Origin: Lepturacanthus savala
Taxonomy: Eukaryota > Chordata > Actinopteri > Scombriformes > Trichiuridae
Assembly (NCBI GenBank): GCA_030544235.1
Contig: CM060465.1
Span: 8,859,001-8,923,000, forward strand
Reading direction: 5' to 3'
Length of the DNA: 64,000 nt
Shown one piece after another: positions 24,380 to 36,449 of this stretch. Below the pieces are notes generated by a model. The model did not search any database, was not told the DNA's origin, and saw nothing but the letters and a program-made list of their open reading frames with translations. Position 1 is the first letter of the stretch. Each line of letters starts with the position of its first letter. A program made the position numbers and the translations under genes.

Positions 24380-25317
24380 ATATCTCCTATAGGACAATGG
24401 GCATTTTATGTAGGCCACGTTATTTTTTGCCTAAGTCAAAAGTTTTTTCTGTCCCAGTCAGGATAAAAGTTTTCACGATGAAGCAAGAGACTGTATGATG
24501 CAGAAAAATCACTAAACGTGATTCTTGAATCAATTTCTACTGATGAGTGATAAAGGTTACAATATTTTATAGTAATTTAGTCTAAATTTCATGTTAAACT
24601 TTAATATAATGATATAATATAATACAATATGATGAATCAATAATATTATAATAACTTAATGCATAGTGCTATGCATAGTAATAAATTCAATTCAATTCAA
24701 TTTTATTTAAAGCACAACATCACAACACAGTTGCCTCACTGGGCTTCACAAAATTCAGTCAGTGACCCAGACATCCCCTGCCTTAGACCCTCCTTCTCAT
24801 CAAGGAAAAACTCCAAAACCCAGTGGGAGAAAGGAGATACCTCAGGGAGAACCACAGTGAAGGAGGGATCCACTCCCATGGACGGACAGACTATAGATGA
24901 ACCAGGACTGACAGACATGCATCTGATGATGATTTATCAGTATGTGAGATGTAAATAAATATGTAGCCAAATATAAAGAAAGAAAGTTCCAGGATTTTCA
25001 GTCAATTGACTATATGTCATCAATTTATTGAAAATTTGCCTCATCTCAGGTTTCAAAATGTTGTTAAACCTGGATGGTGGAAATGAGTTACGTTAAAAAC
25101 AGGCAAAGAAGAGCTGGAAAAGTGATGATATCTAGAGTCATTTTATTCTTTAATGTTACATAAGTGACATACAGTGATCTATGTATGTCCACAATCATCC
25201 ACTGTCAAGGCCCTTTTCATTGAAATGATTAATAAATATAATATTCTCTGCATTTCTGCAGGTTTTTTGTAATAAGGTTAAAAAAAATACTTAGGCAATT
25301 ATAATAGGGTGATGATG
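24380..25317 (+). mobile_element. Mariner-like MITE family, copy C (interrupted)
   Basis: Shares the family landmarks TCCTATAGGACAATGGGCAT, CAGTCAGGATAAAAGTTTTC, GTGATAAAGG and, after an inserted retroposon (24640-24950), ATCTATGTATGTCCACAATC and the right end AATAGGGTGATGATGTC. Left terminus degraded. Lies upstream of gabarapl2. Confidence 0.5.
24640..24950 (-). mobile_element. LINE 3' end / retroposon with (GAATT)n tail, copy 1
   Basis: On the minus strand: CCTGGTTCATCTATAGTCTG, then CTGAGGTATCTCCTTTCTCC, GATGAGAAGGAGGGTCTAAG, GGGGATGTCTGGG, ending in ATAAAATTGAATTGAATTG. The same module lies on the plus strand at 53040-53320. This is a common fish retroposon end; the LINE clade is not assigned. 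Confidence 0.65.
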
Positions 25318-25339
25318 TCATGTAGGTCTATAGTAGACC

Positions 25340-25860
25340 CAGTGGTGGAAAGTAACTAAGTACATTTACTCAAATACCGCCCCCTAAGTACAATTTAGAG
25401 GTACTTGTATTTTACTTGAGTATTTCCATCTGACGCTACGTTATACGTCTACTCAACTACATTTCTCTGACAGCTTAAATTACTTCTCAGACAAGGATTT
25501 CTATTTTTAAATTATTAGAATTTCATATTTTACATTAAATATTACACTTTTATATTCTATTGCCTATATTCTATTAAAATGTTATTCTTTTTTATTTGAT
25601 ATGCACTTTGTGCGAAAGAAGACAAATATCATAATGCAGCACTATTACTAATAATCCGCCTCAAACTGGCTCCACATTGACAATATAAGACATTAAAATG
25701 CTCTCGTGTATTTAGTGATTAAAAACACGTAGTGCAATATTCTATAATAATATAACAGTATGCATAATGAGAATTTATTACAGTACATTTAGGTAATACT
25801 ACTGTCCTTTTACTTAAGTAACATTTTCAATTCAGAATTTTGTCTTGTAATTGAAAAAGC
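25340..25860 (+). repeat. DNA-transposon-like repeat (CAGTGGTGGAAAGTAAC end)
   Basis: Starts CAGTGGTGGAAAGTAACTAA, then TACATTTACTCAAATAC and ACTTGTATTTTACTTGAG, a widespread fish repeat. The 3' limit is uncertain because no complementary end is found. A diverged relative lies at 901. Confidence 0.5.
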
Positions 25861-26452
25861 AAAAAAACAAATAAAAATCCGAAGAGTGTGGCATTTATAT
25901 GTATTCAGCCCCTTTTACTCTGTTACTCCTAATTAAAATCCAGTGCAAACTATTTAATTAGTAATTATTGTAATGAAGAGAAACACATTGGATTGCCCTC
26001 TCACACATCTCTGTATTTGTATCATGGAACTATTTGGTTTTTAAATGGTTTGTAATACAGAAAGTAACTGGTAATAAACTAAACTGGCTTCTTGTTGTGA
26101 TTCATTTCTGGTTAAGAAGCTGCCAGCAACATCCAGGCATACTATCTTATATCAAACAATGTGAAATGCCCTTTATCTGTCAAGCATTGTACAGCCTTTC
26201 TGATTAAATCTCACTTGAGAGAACTGATAATTCCATAGAGGAAATTTGAGAAGAAAATGTTTAAGAATCACCTAAATACGTCAACTCAACGGATTTAAAA
26301 GGAACTATACACAGTTCACATCTAGTTTCACTTGTTAAAGAATAATGAATACTACTTCAGGCTATTTAAATGTATTTACAGTGATGAAAACAAGGTGCGT
26401 TCCCGTTCTTCCCATTGTGCTGGTAGTACTTGAACGCAGCATCATAGCACTG

Positions 26453-26466
26453 GTAGCCATGGTAAC
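26453..26466 (+). promoter_or_regulatory. RFX X-box upstream of tmem231
   Basis: GTAGCCATGGTAAC fits the X-box consensus GTNRCC-(0-3)-RGYAAC perfectly, with a 2-nt spacer, and is palindromic in character. It lies 286 nt before the tmem231 start codon, near sequence rich in CpG (ACATGGCGCGCTGCG, 26492-26506). RFX factors drive ciliary genes through this site; tmem231 is a ciliary transition-zone gene. Function is inferred from motif plus position. Confidence 0.7.
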
Positions 26467-26751
26467 CCTCATGACGCTAAACGGCTGAAACATGGCGCGC
26501 TGCGTGGTGCTAGAGTAGCTAGGTGGCTAACGTGAAAACCGAGTTAATAATACACCACTTTATGGTGAAAAAACACGCCCTTAAACGCGACTTAATTTCG
26601 GAACTTGTCTGAAGTTACGTAACGTGGGTTCAGCTGTGTTCGTTTCGTATTCTGTCGTCTGGGAACATGCAGTCAGTTAGCATCAATGCTAGCTTGAATA
26701 TCAACCTGCTAGCCTGTTGAGTAAACACCAGTTGAACAAACACCGGGACTC

Positions 26752-29700
26752 ATGGCTTTCTATGAAGTCTACTCGCATCCTCTTCTGGTTCGGTACAAAA
26801 CGAGTGTTTGCACCAAAGCGACTTTGTTTCTGGTGATTGTTCTTTGTCTCACCTACATCCCTCCACTGCTGGTGGCCTACAGGAGCCAAGGTACAATGTA
26901 ATATAATACGATTTCCTAAATAAGAAACAGTTTAAATAAATACCTGCCTACACCTTAATGCTTCTGTTCTGAGGAGGACTTTAAACCTGTCTTATCCTAG
27001 GTTTCTGGATAAAAAGAAGCAGCTATGAGGAACAGCCGGTGGTGAAGTTCCAGTACCAAAGTCTCCTGGTTGCAGCCACCAGTCCTCAGGGGGACTACGT
27101 GGCCTGGAGCACCTTCCCCCATCTCAACAACATGCTGGGAGACAACCTCCGCATCCCTGCTGTCTCTGTAAGATGAGATGGATTAAATTAACTCCAGTGT
27201 CCCCTTTCACATTCGTTATTGTTGCCCTGAATACACATGTGGTACATGTAGAGGGGGCTTATCATTTTAACAATCAGCATCATCTGTATTATTATTTATA
27301 CAGTAATGAGTGATTAATTGTGGGGCTGCAAAGAAATTACTAATTTAAAGGTTGATTAATTTATTGATTATTGAAATGATTAGTTAATCAATTAGTTGTT
27401 TGGTTCATAAAATGTCAATCGCTGTTTCCCAAGCCTGAAGATAAAATCTAAAATGTATTTTTTTGTCCAGACCAACAGGCCACAACCCAAAGTTTACTAT
27501 TATAAAAGAAACCAGAAAATAATCAGATTTCAGAAGCTGGAACCAGAAAATTTTGACATTTTCTTCTTAGAAATGATTCAAATTGATAAATAGATTATTA
27601 AAATAGTTGGTGATTGATGTAATAGTTGGCAACTAATCGATTAATAGACTAATTGTTGCAGCTCTAATTGAACACTGTATTTAAGAAACTCGTCAGACTG
27701 TCAACTACTATAGGAATACTTCAGAAGTCCTTTCTCATGTCTTTGTGAATGTATTTTTATTATTATTTAGCTTTTTACTGTTTTGTTCCTATATTATCTG
27801 TCTGTATAAAGCCTCCAGTGGTCAGATTACTGTTTTGCTACAAACACCAAATCCACTGCAGCTGGTGTCTGTGCATTATTGTGTGTTGCAGTTCCAATAC
27901 AGCTGTGATGTCCATGTCGAATAAAAAAACATACCTTTTCTTCCCTGTGTGTGTGTGTGTGTGTGTGAACACAATCTACAGGTTAGAGAAGAGGACCAGA
28001 ACCAGGATGGGAAATTGGACCGCCTTTTTTTTCAGCTGCAGCTTCCTCTAAAGCCTGAGGAACACGTTTACAGCATCCAGCTGCTGCTCACCTTCAGCTA
28101 CCAGCTCTTTGTACGTATTAGTAGGAGCCTACCGTGTTTACACCATTAGACCAGTGGTTCTCAAAGTGGGGTCTGGGGACCACCAGGGGTCCTTGAACTT
28201 GAAGGGGTGTCAGGGGATCCCCAGAAAAAAGGAAAATAATTTATTTTCATTATATTCAACAATGACAGAATCTAGGAGCATTTGTATAGAGGACTGCCAT
28301 CATTTATTAATAAATAAATAGATTATTTAATTTAGTAGTATTTATTACCTATTATTTGTGTATTACTTTACCTTTGCACATGTTTTAATTTCAAATTTTC
28401 CAGTTCCAATTTTCTGTTTTATATGTTGAAAAAGTTAACAAATAAAATGGAAAATCAAATACATGTGAGAATAATACACAAATAAATTCATTTTAAGAAT
28501 TAATTAAATGGAAAATTAAATAAATACAGACATTTACTTGTATATTTATTTATGCACTGAGTCATTCTTTAGTTATTCCTGATTATGGCAGCTTCAGTCC
28601 TCCATAGTTTTGGCCTTGGGTTTCTGACACTTTCTTTAATAAAACATCTTAAAGCACATATCTTATCCGATGGGGTCTGTGGTGAGTTGATGTGAAAAAG
28701 TTTGAGAACCACTGCATTAGAGGACTGATTTTCAGACTTTGTGTCAAATTCCCTCCTTCTGTTTCCTTGTTTAGCTGCAGTGGAAGGATAGAACAAAATA
28801 GGGACTATGGCACTAAAAAGAATGTAATGTTGAAATAAATCTACTTGTTTGCACAGCAGAGGAGTTTGCTTCAACACGTAGAAACACTACATGGCAGTGG
28901 AACCTTACTGAGGAGTTATAGATACGTTAAGCCCGTCCAGAGCAGTAAAGCAAAGCATTTAAACTTTGTGTTTCCCCAGCGGATGTCCACAGTGGTGATG
29001 CAGAGCCTGGCCTACGTGCAGCACTCATCCTCTGTCCCCGGTGCTAAGATGTTCATCAGTGGAGACCTGAGGCTGCAGCAGAGGACGCCCCTGCCCCACC
29101 GCGGACTCTACAACGTTTACAACGTAAGAGGACACCCGCCCGCCTGTCGATATGTTCCCTCGCTCTAGTTTTCTCTGCCTCCATTCTGCGCTGCAAATGG
29201 ACCACACTAAAAGCATTTTATTGACAAATTCAGATGCTACAGGTCACGTTGTGCAGGGCTGCAGCAGAGTATGGCAGAGCATTGCAAAACTAGTCAAATA
29301 AAACCAGGGAAAAGGAAAATGTATGAACAGGAGGATGTACAGTAGGGCTGCTCAAATATGGAAAAAATTAGTATCACGATTATTTACGTCAGTATTGAAG
29401 TCACAATTATTCAAACAATTATCTTTTAGTTACACAATGCATTTATTTAGCATGAGTGACTGTGCTTTTGTTTGAGATGTTAAACTTATTTGTTCTGTTG
29501 CCACATAGATTTCATCTCATAGCAAATCACAGACGTGTGTGTGTCTGTGTAATGAAAAATGTCAAATAATGTTTCAACTCCATTATATGATTTGGAGATT
29601 GTGTGACATGCAAATCAAATTTGCAATTAAAATTCAATTAATTGCACAGCCTTAATGTGCAGGATTGTATATTTAACATTGCTATAATGTGTAACAAGAA

Positions 29701-30839
29701 TATCATGTATAAGAATAAATCACTTGCATTCCAGCTCTCATAATTATCACAGTACACAGTAAAATTTAATTGCAGTTGATCCCACCTGCTGAGGGAAGCG
29801 CCTCATCACCAGTAGGATCTTTGTTAAGATATTGTTGTGCTGGTTTTGTTCGTTATCAGGTGTCAGTGATCGATGGCTCCAGTCCCTTTGCCAGCGCGTA
29901 CGACCTTGACAGCATAGTGAGAAACTACCAGGACAGAAACTGTAAGTTTGCAAAGGTAGTTGTTACTTTACTTGCTTATCATTGCTACCGATTATATTAT
30001 GTGTCGTGCAAAAGTCATGTGATAAGAAGGGTGACCTAAAAAAACGTGACATTTTCCGGCCATTGACAATCTGTGGTAATGGTCATGGTTTGAAGCATAA
30101 AATCAAACACCAGAAACTATGGATTCAAATCGAATTCAACCTGTGATGTGATTTAAACCAACACAGCCATAGACCCGCAGCATTCTATGTGTGTTTTAGA
30201 AAATGTAGATTCTGTAAAACTACTGCTCATCACCTTTTGTCCTTTTCTTTTTTCTTCCATAGTGACCACGGTGCTGTCCTGTCCCATGCCGGTCTGGACT
30301 GTGGGACGAGCTGCTGGTTCTCCTTTCCAGCTCAACGCAGAGATCCGCTACCCTACAGAGGTCATTAGATATCCTTTAATCAATACAGATATGTGTGTGT
30401 GTGTTTTAACACAAGCAAAAATTGTGAAAAGATTCTTCACAGGAGGATGTATAGGTCAGATACATTTGTATCTGCTTACAGCTACGTTACAGTTATAAAT
30501 CATTTATTAATAATGTATTATAGAGTTCTTAATAAAGGGGGAGGGATTAAAGATGGAGTTCAAATATAAAATGACCTCATCATCATTTTTCAATTCATTT
30601 AGGTCCAAATTGCTACAAAACACCCTAAAAAACTATGGTTTCCTGTATAATTTCTTCCTTAACCTTCTCCTTCCACCTATCGTCCCGGTTTCTGGGAAAC
30701 CATCAAATTTGCCTGGATCCAGTATGTCAGTGTCCTCCTCATCTTCCTCTGGGTCTTTGAACACATCCAGAGGTTTGTTTTCCAGAACCAGGTTCTAACC
30801 ACCGTCCCCATACCAGCAGAGAAACCTCACATGTCATGA
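26752..30839 (+). CDS. tmem231: tmem231, ciliary transition-zone transmembrane protein
   Basis: TMEM231 is part of the MKS/B9 complex at the ciliary transition zone and gates membrane-protein entry to cilia; human mutations cause Joubert and Meckel syndromes. Exons: 26752-26890, 27001-27167, 27982-28110, 28980-29123, 29860-29941, 30263-30368, 30677-30839; total 930 nt, 309 residues (human 316). The start MAFYEVYSHPLLVRYKTS matches the family. Two membrane segments: about residues 22-45 (TLFLVIVLCLTYIPPLLVAY) and 267-286 (FAWIQYVSVLLIFLWVF), with the conserved lumenal/extracellular domain between and a short C-terminal tail. Exons 1-6 use GT-AG borders; the last intron is AT-AC with U12 signals, and the phase-2 join gives EVISYRPGFWE. 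All frames are open. Divergent from gabarapl2, 2.6 kb apart, with an X-box in between. Confidence 0.95.
27321..27666 (+). mobile_element. Non-autonomous DNA transposon (GGGCTGCAA ends), copy 1
   Basis: Left end GGGGCTGCAAAGAAATTAC and right end GACTAATTGTTGCAGCTCTA form imperfect terminal inverted repeats. The interior carries TTAGTTGTTTGGTTCATAAA, TTGTCCAGACCAACAGGCC and AACCAGAAAATAATCAGAT. Further copies at 41930 and 46395. hAT-like in my recollection; no coding. In tmem231 intron 2. Confidence 0.6.
28152..28714. mobile_element. hAT-type MITE
   Basis: Ends CAGTGGTTCTCAAAGTGGGG and AAGTTTGAGAACCACTG are hAT (Charlie-like) inverted repeats. Flanked by an 8-bp duplication CATTAGAC (28144-28151) / CATTAGAG (28715-28722), 7 of 8 identical. 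AT-rich interior with no transposase. In tmem231 intron 3. Confidence 0.8.
30369..30676 (+). other. U12-type AT-AC intron of tmem231
   Basis: The intron opens ATATCCTTTA directly after exon 6, the U12 5' splice site, has the branch site TTCCTTAAC at 30655-30663, and ends CCAC at 30676, about 13 nt after the branch adenosine. No GT-AG pair joins the frames of exons 6 and 7 as well. Splicing would need the minor spliceosome. Confidence 0.88.
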
Positions 30840-32086
30840 TGCAGCAGCAGTGGTTTGACCTCTGGGTTGATAAGAGCCAACAGGTATGATTGATAATAAT
30901 ACCACATCAAGGACTGTTTGGGATTTTTGGGAGGCTCGCTAATATCTCAGCTTTGTAATTACATTATAGAAATTAGACATCAAACTCTTTGAACCCATGT
31001 TGATGCTGTAACATACAGCAGGTGATAGAGGTATAGAGGATAGCGTTATGTGCGGCACCATTATCACTAATTGTTGAACCTAAAGTGGACATATTATCCA
31101 TATTTCCAGCAGCTCTATTGTAATATCTTATAGCTGCTATGTTCAGCCTCTGTCTGAAACAGGTTGTTTTAGCTTCTGTCCCTTTAAGACCGCCTCTGTT
31201 CTGATTGGCCAGTTCCTGAAAATTACATCTCAAGGGGCTGTGGGCTCCAAAGTGACTTCGAAAAACAATGAAACAGACTATAGGAGCAGGATTTAACTAC
31301 TTGTTTCTATTCTATACTAAAATTTCAACTTTTTAAACGCATCTGACGAATTAATGTCACCAACATGACAAAACTGTATAAAAAATGGTTAAGACACAAC
31401 ACAAATACCAACACAAATACTTTGCATATGAGCAAGTTGTAGCCCTGGATTCTGCCTTGTCTAGCATTTCTACATATATTCACCTCACATTTTGGACCTT
31501 TGACCATTTTTAACACAAATAGAATCCTAAAAATAATGCATAATGTGTGTGTTTAACCTGTTTGTTAACCTGTTTCCATACCAGCTGAATGTTGTGATGT
31601 TAGCGATGCTGCTCACCAGCAATATTTCAAAAATAAATGGAGCCACATAAGTTCATCAGCTGAACACAGTTTAATTTTTTTTGTCTTATTTTGTAGCTTG
31701 TTTAGTAACATCATTTTCTAAAGAGCCTGCCCCCCTGGATCTCCTCTTTCCTTTTATACTTTGCCCTCATTTGAGGGACACACGCATTTTCTGTATACAT
31801 GAACCTCTTTGCTGCACAGGTTTCTACATAGGCCTTTGTATATAGAAGTTCAGCTCAGATTTGCATTACTAAAGTTCCTTCTATTCTTTTACAGCTTTTA
31901 ATGCAGTAAAAGACATTTATAGAAAATGTAAATTAGCTGTTTTACTATTTGTACATTGGTGATTGTGATTAAAGACATGTCTTTGTTCATTTTTTCGTTT
32001 TGTATATGTATTTAGATAATAAATGTTACGCGCAATACGATACTTCCTTCATTTACTTCATTAATTATTTATGTTCAATTTTTTAT

Positions 32087-32318
32087 CCTTTCTTATGACT
32101 TAAAAGATTCAAAGACCATAGAAGCTTAATAATTATCTAAATAAGTTAACCATTATAGCATAATAATAAAAATGATAGTGTTTCCTGTAAATGAGCAGAA
32201 AACTGCTTGCCTTTTCTTATGACTCAAACAATTCATTTGAAAGACCATAGAAGCTTAATAATTCTTTAAATATGTTAACCATTATAGTATAATAATAATA
32301 GTGTTTCCTGTCAATGAC
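32087..32318. repeat. Tandem duplication, two ~110-120 bp units
   Basis: CCTTTCTTATGAC, AAAGACCATAGAAGCTTAAT, GTTAACCATTATAG and AGTGTTTCCTGT occur in the same order starting at 32087 and again at 32210, with scattered differences. Confidence 0.85.
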
Positions 32319-32681
32319 AGTCTTTTATTGTTAGTCCTTTCTTAACCCTTCCATGTAAAATGTCACTGATTAAATTTACAGTATAACACCACAACATACC
32401 ACAGACATGTTTAGCAGACCCTGCCCCACCCACTGCAGTTTTCTGCATGATTGCTATATATTATGTAATGAAGTTTACACACATACAGTAAACACCTCAT
32501 TGATCACAGTTGGGAAAGAAACGCTGATATGTGCACTATTATCTTTTTAAAATAATAGTGTCATAGTTTGGGTGAGGATTATCTGCAGTATGTTATATGT
32601 CCTCATTTTCACCTCGCCTTTCTCCCTATGACTCACTGTCCCAGGAGATGTTTGGATGTGTGCATGTCCACTAGGCTGTCC

Positions 32682-32722
32682 CATTTGTGTGTGTGTGTAT
32701 GTGTGTGTGTGTGTGTATGTGC
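32682..32722. repeat. TG microsatellite
   Basis: TG run with two TATG interruptions. Confidence 0.9.
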
Positions 32723-32997
32723 AGGGTGTGTGCAGGGTGTGTTAAACTTAAGTTTTGAGAGGAAACAGAGGAGCATTGCCTTTTCGACTTCTGGAGCAGT
32801 ACCACAGGATTAGGTCATTTAAACCACTTAGTTGGGTTATTCCAGTCTTTGGTCAGAGTTCCACCCGCTTCTGCTCCACTCCTACATTTGAAATTCACAT
32901 TTAAGTTGGATATTCGGTTCGTTTAGCAGCCACCCTCATGTGGACTGACTCAGCAAAAAAAGATGCAATAGGAACAATTAATTTATGTTCATTGTAG

Positions 32998-33510
32998 TGT
33001 TATGACCACTTGGCTCAAAGTAGGCACAACAAAAAGGGAGACCACACCTTTTTATTTAGTTTTATTTAGTTTTATTTAATATATAAAATAACCAGTTTTA
33101 TTTAATATATAAATTCTAGGGGAAAATTAAGAAGAATAAAAGAAAGAAAAGAGCTTGCGTCGGCCCGTGCCGGGCCTCCACGTAGCAAGACAACCAGCAC
33201 AACCAAACCTCCCAAGCCAGCAGCCAGAGAGTGAATGCCAACTTTGGGCCTGTATTTGAACTTCCCGGCCCTGTCTAGTATAGGTGTTATAGTACTAGAC
33301 AGCTTCCCCTTTGGTCTGGAGGGAGAGAAACGGCCAAGCTCAAGTTTATTGTTCAAAAGGAGAAGTGTGCACCCCCAGCATGGCAACGCTGGGCATGACA
33401 TCACTCCCCCCAAAAGACAGAGACCTATATAAGGGACTCTGTTCACCCTACAGACTACTGTATCGACTATAACTGAAGCAAAATCTACCAAAAACAAAAA
33501 ACATGAATCA
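32998..33510 (-). mobile_element. LTR of a Ty3-type retrotransposon
   Basis: On the minus strand this segment contains a promoter-like CCTTATATAGGTC, a later AACAATAAACTTGAG polyadenylation motif and ends GTGGTCATAACA, the usual ACA end of an LTR. It lies downstream of the RNase H fragment in the same orientation, so it is the 3' LTR. The 5' limit (high-coordinate side) is approximate. A 131-codon open frame within it is not a recognised protein. Confidence 0.55.
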
Positions 33511-33760
33511 ATTACCAGTTACCATTTACTCTTAACCATTTTTTATACAGTTTTGTTTTACCATTTTTTTTTTATTTATTATTTTTTTACACCCACCCCA
33601 ACAACAAAACACAAGCATGCATCAAAAGCAGTGACCCTCCCTCCGAAAACCTAAAACCCTGCTCCACCATGCAGTCCACCCTTCAGATCCCAGCACCTGG
33701 ACAGCGATTTAAGGGCAAAAGACAGAGGAGCAAAGAGAAGGTTATGGAGAAGAGACCACC

Positions 33761-34147
33761 CTACCAACAGGCATCAGGAGCCCTAGACAACACGTCCGCG
33801 ATCACATTGTCAGACCTCTTAATGTGCCGTATTGACAGGTTATAAGGCTGCAGAAATAGAGCCCAACACATTAAGCGCTGGTTGGCATTCTGCAGGGAGG
33901 ACAAAACGGTAAGAGGATTGTGGTCAGAGAAGACCACCACAGGATGCACCCCACCACCAACATAAACATCAAAGTGTTGGAGCGCCCATATAAGAGCCAG
34001 GGCCTCCTTTTCAATAGTGGAGTAATTAAGTTGGTGACGGTTAAACTTTTTAGAAAAATAACAGACAGGTCTGTCAACCCCAGTCACATCCTTTTGGAGT
34101 AGGACTGCTCCTGCCCCTACATGGCTAGCATGTATAAAATGCATTTA
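33761..34147 (-). pseudogene. Ty3/gypsy-type pol fragment, RNase H region
   Basis: A 127-codon minus-strand open frame matches the RT-connection/RNase H part of Ty3/gypsy polyproteins in fish. Landmarks: GAGAVLLQ, CYFSKKFN, EKEALALIWALQHF, FSDHNPL and the closing NVIADVLSRA, with a stop a few residues later. The start is truncated: reverse transcriptase proper, protease and gag are gone, with in-frame stops upstream of about 34147. No integrase follows; only about 250 nt of non-coding DNA separates the stop from the LTR. Confidence 0.8.
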
Positions 34148-34724
34148 TTATAAACCATTTCCCTTATTAAAACTAATCTAACATAATGAGGCAGAATCTC
34201 CAGTCCCACCAATCATTTTTATTTTGGCATATGCTATCAGATCTGAACAAATAGTTGCTCACTATAAAAAATCTACAGTATACTTCTCTATTACTCTCCT
34301 CCTGTGGTGGCATCATGGATAAAGTTACGTTACAATGGGAACATCTGGGAAAGCACAAGAACAATGGGACATACCAGTTACAAAATGTGTTAGAGATTTT
34401 ATACCAAATACACAGTATATAATTCCACAGAAGCTGAATAGAGTGCATCCTAATGTATCAACCTATGTGGGCACAGCTGTGCATTGAGGATCTTTAAAAC
34501 AGAGTGTGTTTGTTGTGAAGAAATGAAATCAGCAGTAACACAAAACCTGAAAACACTGGCATTCCTTTCTATGAAAAGGGATCTTGTGAGGAAGCCTGAT
34601 CAGAGCGGCTTGGAAGGTGACACGAAGACACCCTTGTTGAAGGAGTAAAAAAGATTTATTCATTCCTGTGTAACAAAAAGTGTTTCACAAAAGGATACAA
34701 AGCAAGTAAATTTAACAGGCTTGA

Positions 34725-34867
34725 CTCAGGATAACTGAGCCATTGAAAGCAAGTTGGGGTTAAGTATGTAGCCTAAGGACACGTCCACCTGCAACCTGGA
34801 GAAGCTGGGAATCAAACCATCCGCCAACCGGTGGACAACTTCTTTACCTCTGAGCCACAGCCGCCCC
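34725..34867 (-). mobile_element. tRNA-derived SINE of a second family
   Basis: Minus strand begins GGGGCGGCTGTGGCTCAGAG with A box TGGCTCAGAGG and a B box-like GGTTTGATTCC, spacing normal for tRNA-derived promoters. The body continues through CTGGTTGCAGGTGGACGTG-like sequence. The 3' limit is not clear. Confidence 0.55.
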
Positions 34868-34956
34868 GCCTGTGCTGAAATAGAAGCAAAGACAGGAAGT
34901 CATTGCAACCATAAATGACAGCAAAATGCAGTAGAAACTATGTTTCATTCAATTAT

Positions 34957-34998
34957 TATTTTTATTATTATTATTAGCATTATTATTATTATTAATTA
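34957..34998. repeat. TTA/TTATTA microsatellite
   Basis: Interrupted ATT/TTA trinucleotide run. Confidence 0.85.
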
Positions 34999-36449
34999 CC
35001 TGATTTATGCAATCTTTCCTTTCAGTTTGAGACCCTGAGACTGAGTTGTGCTGTCATTTTGTATTCATATACATGATTAAAGTGTGACAGACAGTTGGGT
35101 GAGTTCATAACACATTCAAAGCAGCGGTTATAAACTGCAAATAAAACATTCATTAGACGTGACTCATATTCATACCAACGCTTTCATGAATGCTTTCAAC
35201 ACAGTCAAGCAAATAACCTTTGCAGATGATTTCTCGTCTTTCTCTACTGGGAATGTCCAACATTCAATGTAGATTTCATGGGATATTCCTGAAATATTTA
35301 CAAAGACTGAAGAGATTACATTAATGGTAAAAGATGAGTTTCACATGTGTTTTTTGTTTGTTTTTTTACCAGAAGAAAATGTAATTACATTTTTTATAAA
35401 TATACAAAGAAACGTGTATTTGTATTTTGTTGTATTTATTTATTTATTTTTGGCAAATATAGGTAACAACATGACCAGAGATGTGATCTAAAAGCATTAA
35501 TAAGACATTTTTCATTCCAGGAATAATGCTGACAGTGTTCACCCTTTTTTGCATGTTAGCATGTTAAGTGGCTGACGGAGATCTCACAGGATTCAGGCCA
35601 TCAATAGTTAATGGCTGCAATTATAAAGCACTTTCATTCAAAGTGCTTTATAATTTACCTTTCATTTCCCCTTTCACAGACAGCACTAGAGAAGTCCCCT
35701 GATCACCGGAGTCAGTAGGATTCATCCTCTGGGCACCAGGAATGTCTGTACAAACATTTTTACTGCAAGCCATGTAAATGTCTGTTGAGATACAGAAGTC
35801 TGGACCAAAGTGATATAAAGGTATGGTGACACTGTTACAGAGGTGTGAGTTTCTATTGTTTGACTGTCAGAGTCCTGCCGACTATCACCTTCAACTTGCT
35901 GTATTCTGTTTTTACACCTTACTGTGGACATTTGTTATCAGGTGTCACATTAGTGCTGTTGGGCCCAGTCACAGCTCCCTGCTATCGCTGCCTTTCCATC
36001 CAGCCGCTCTGACTGGCCACTTTGGTTTTGGCTGCAGGGAAGCAGCAGCACAGGATATGAGTCTGGCTCACACAGGAACCAGGTGCATCCTTTTTTCTGA
36101 TAAAGCATTTCTTCTAGATGAATCATGTGATCAATCTCTCTCTCCTCCTCTTCATTCACCATAGTCTGTGAGAGCTAAACAGAGGAATCAATTCTGTTAA
36201 CAGCAAGATCACCTGTTATCACAGCCTTAAACATGCACTTCTTAGATATGTTGGCTGCTAATGGTCCTAAATGTACTCTGGACCATGATGAATTTAATGA
36301 TCCAAAATTCAGTTTTCATGTTTAAACAAAACATTCCACTGATGAAGATCATGTGATTCCATTGTTGAAGACCACGTCATTTGGTTGAAAAGCTCCTAAA
36401 ATAATAGGTACAGTTATGTTTAAAATCATTTTAATCTTTTCCTTTATTT

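Noticed and set aside
33102..33497. 131-codon minus-strand frame
   Set aside because: Lies inside the LTR of the Ty3-type element and matches no protein I know.
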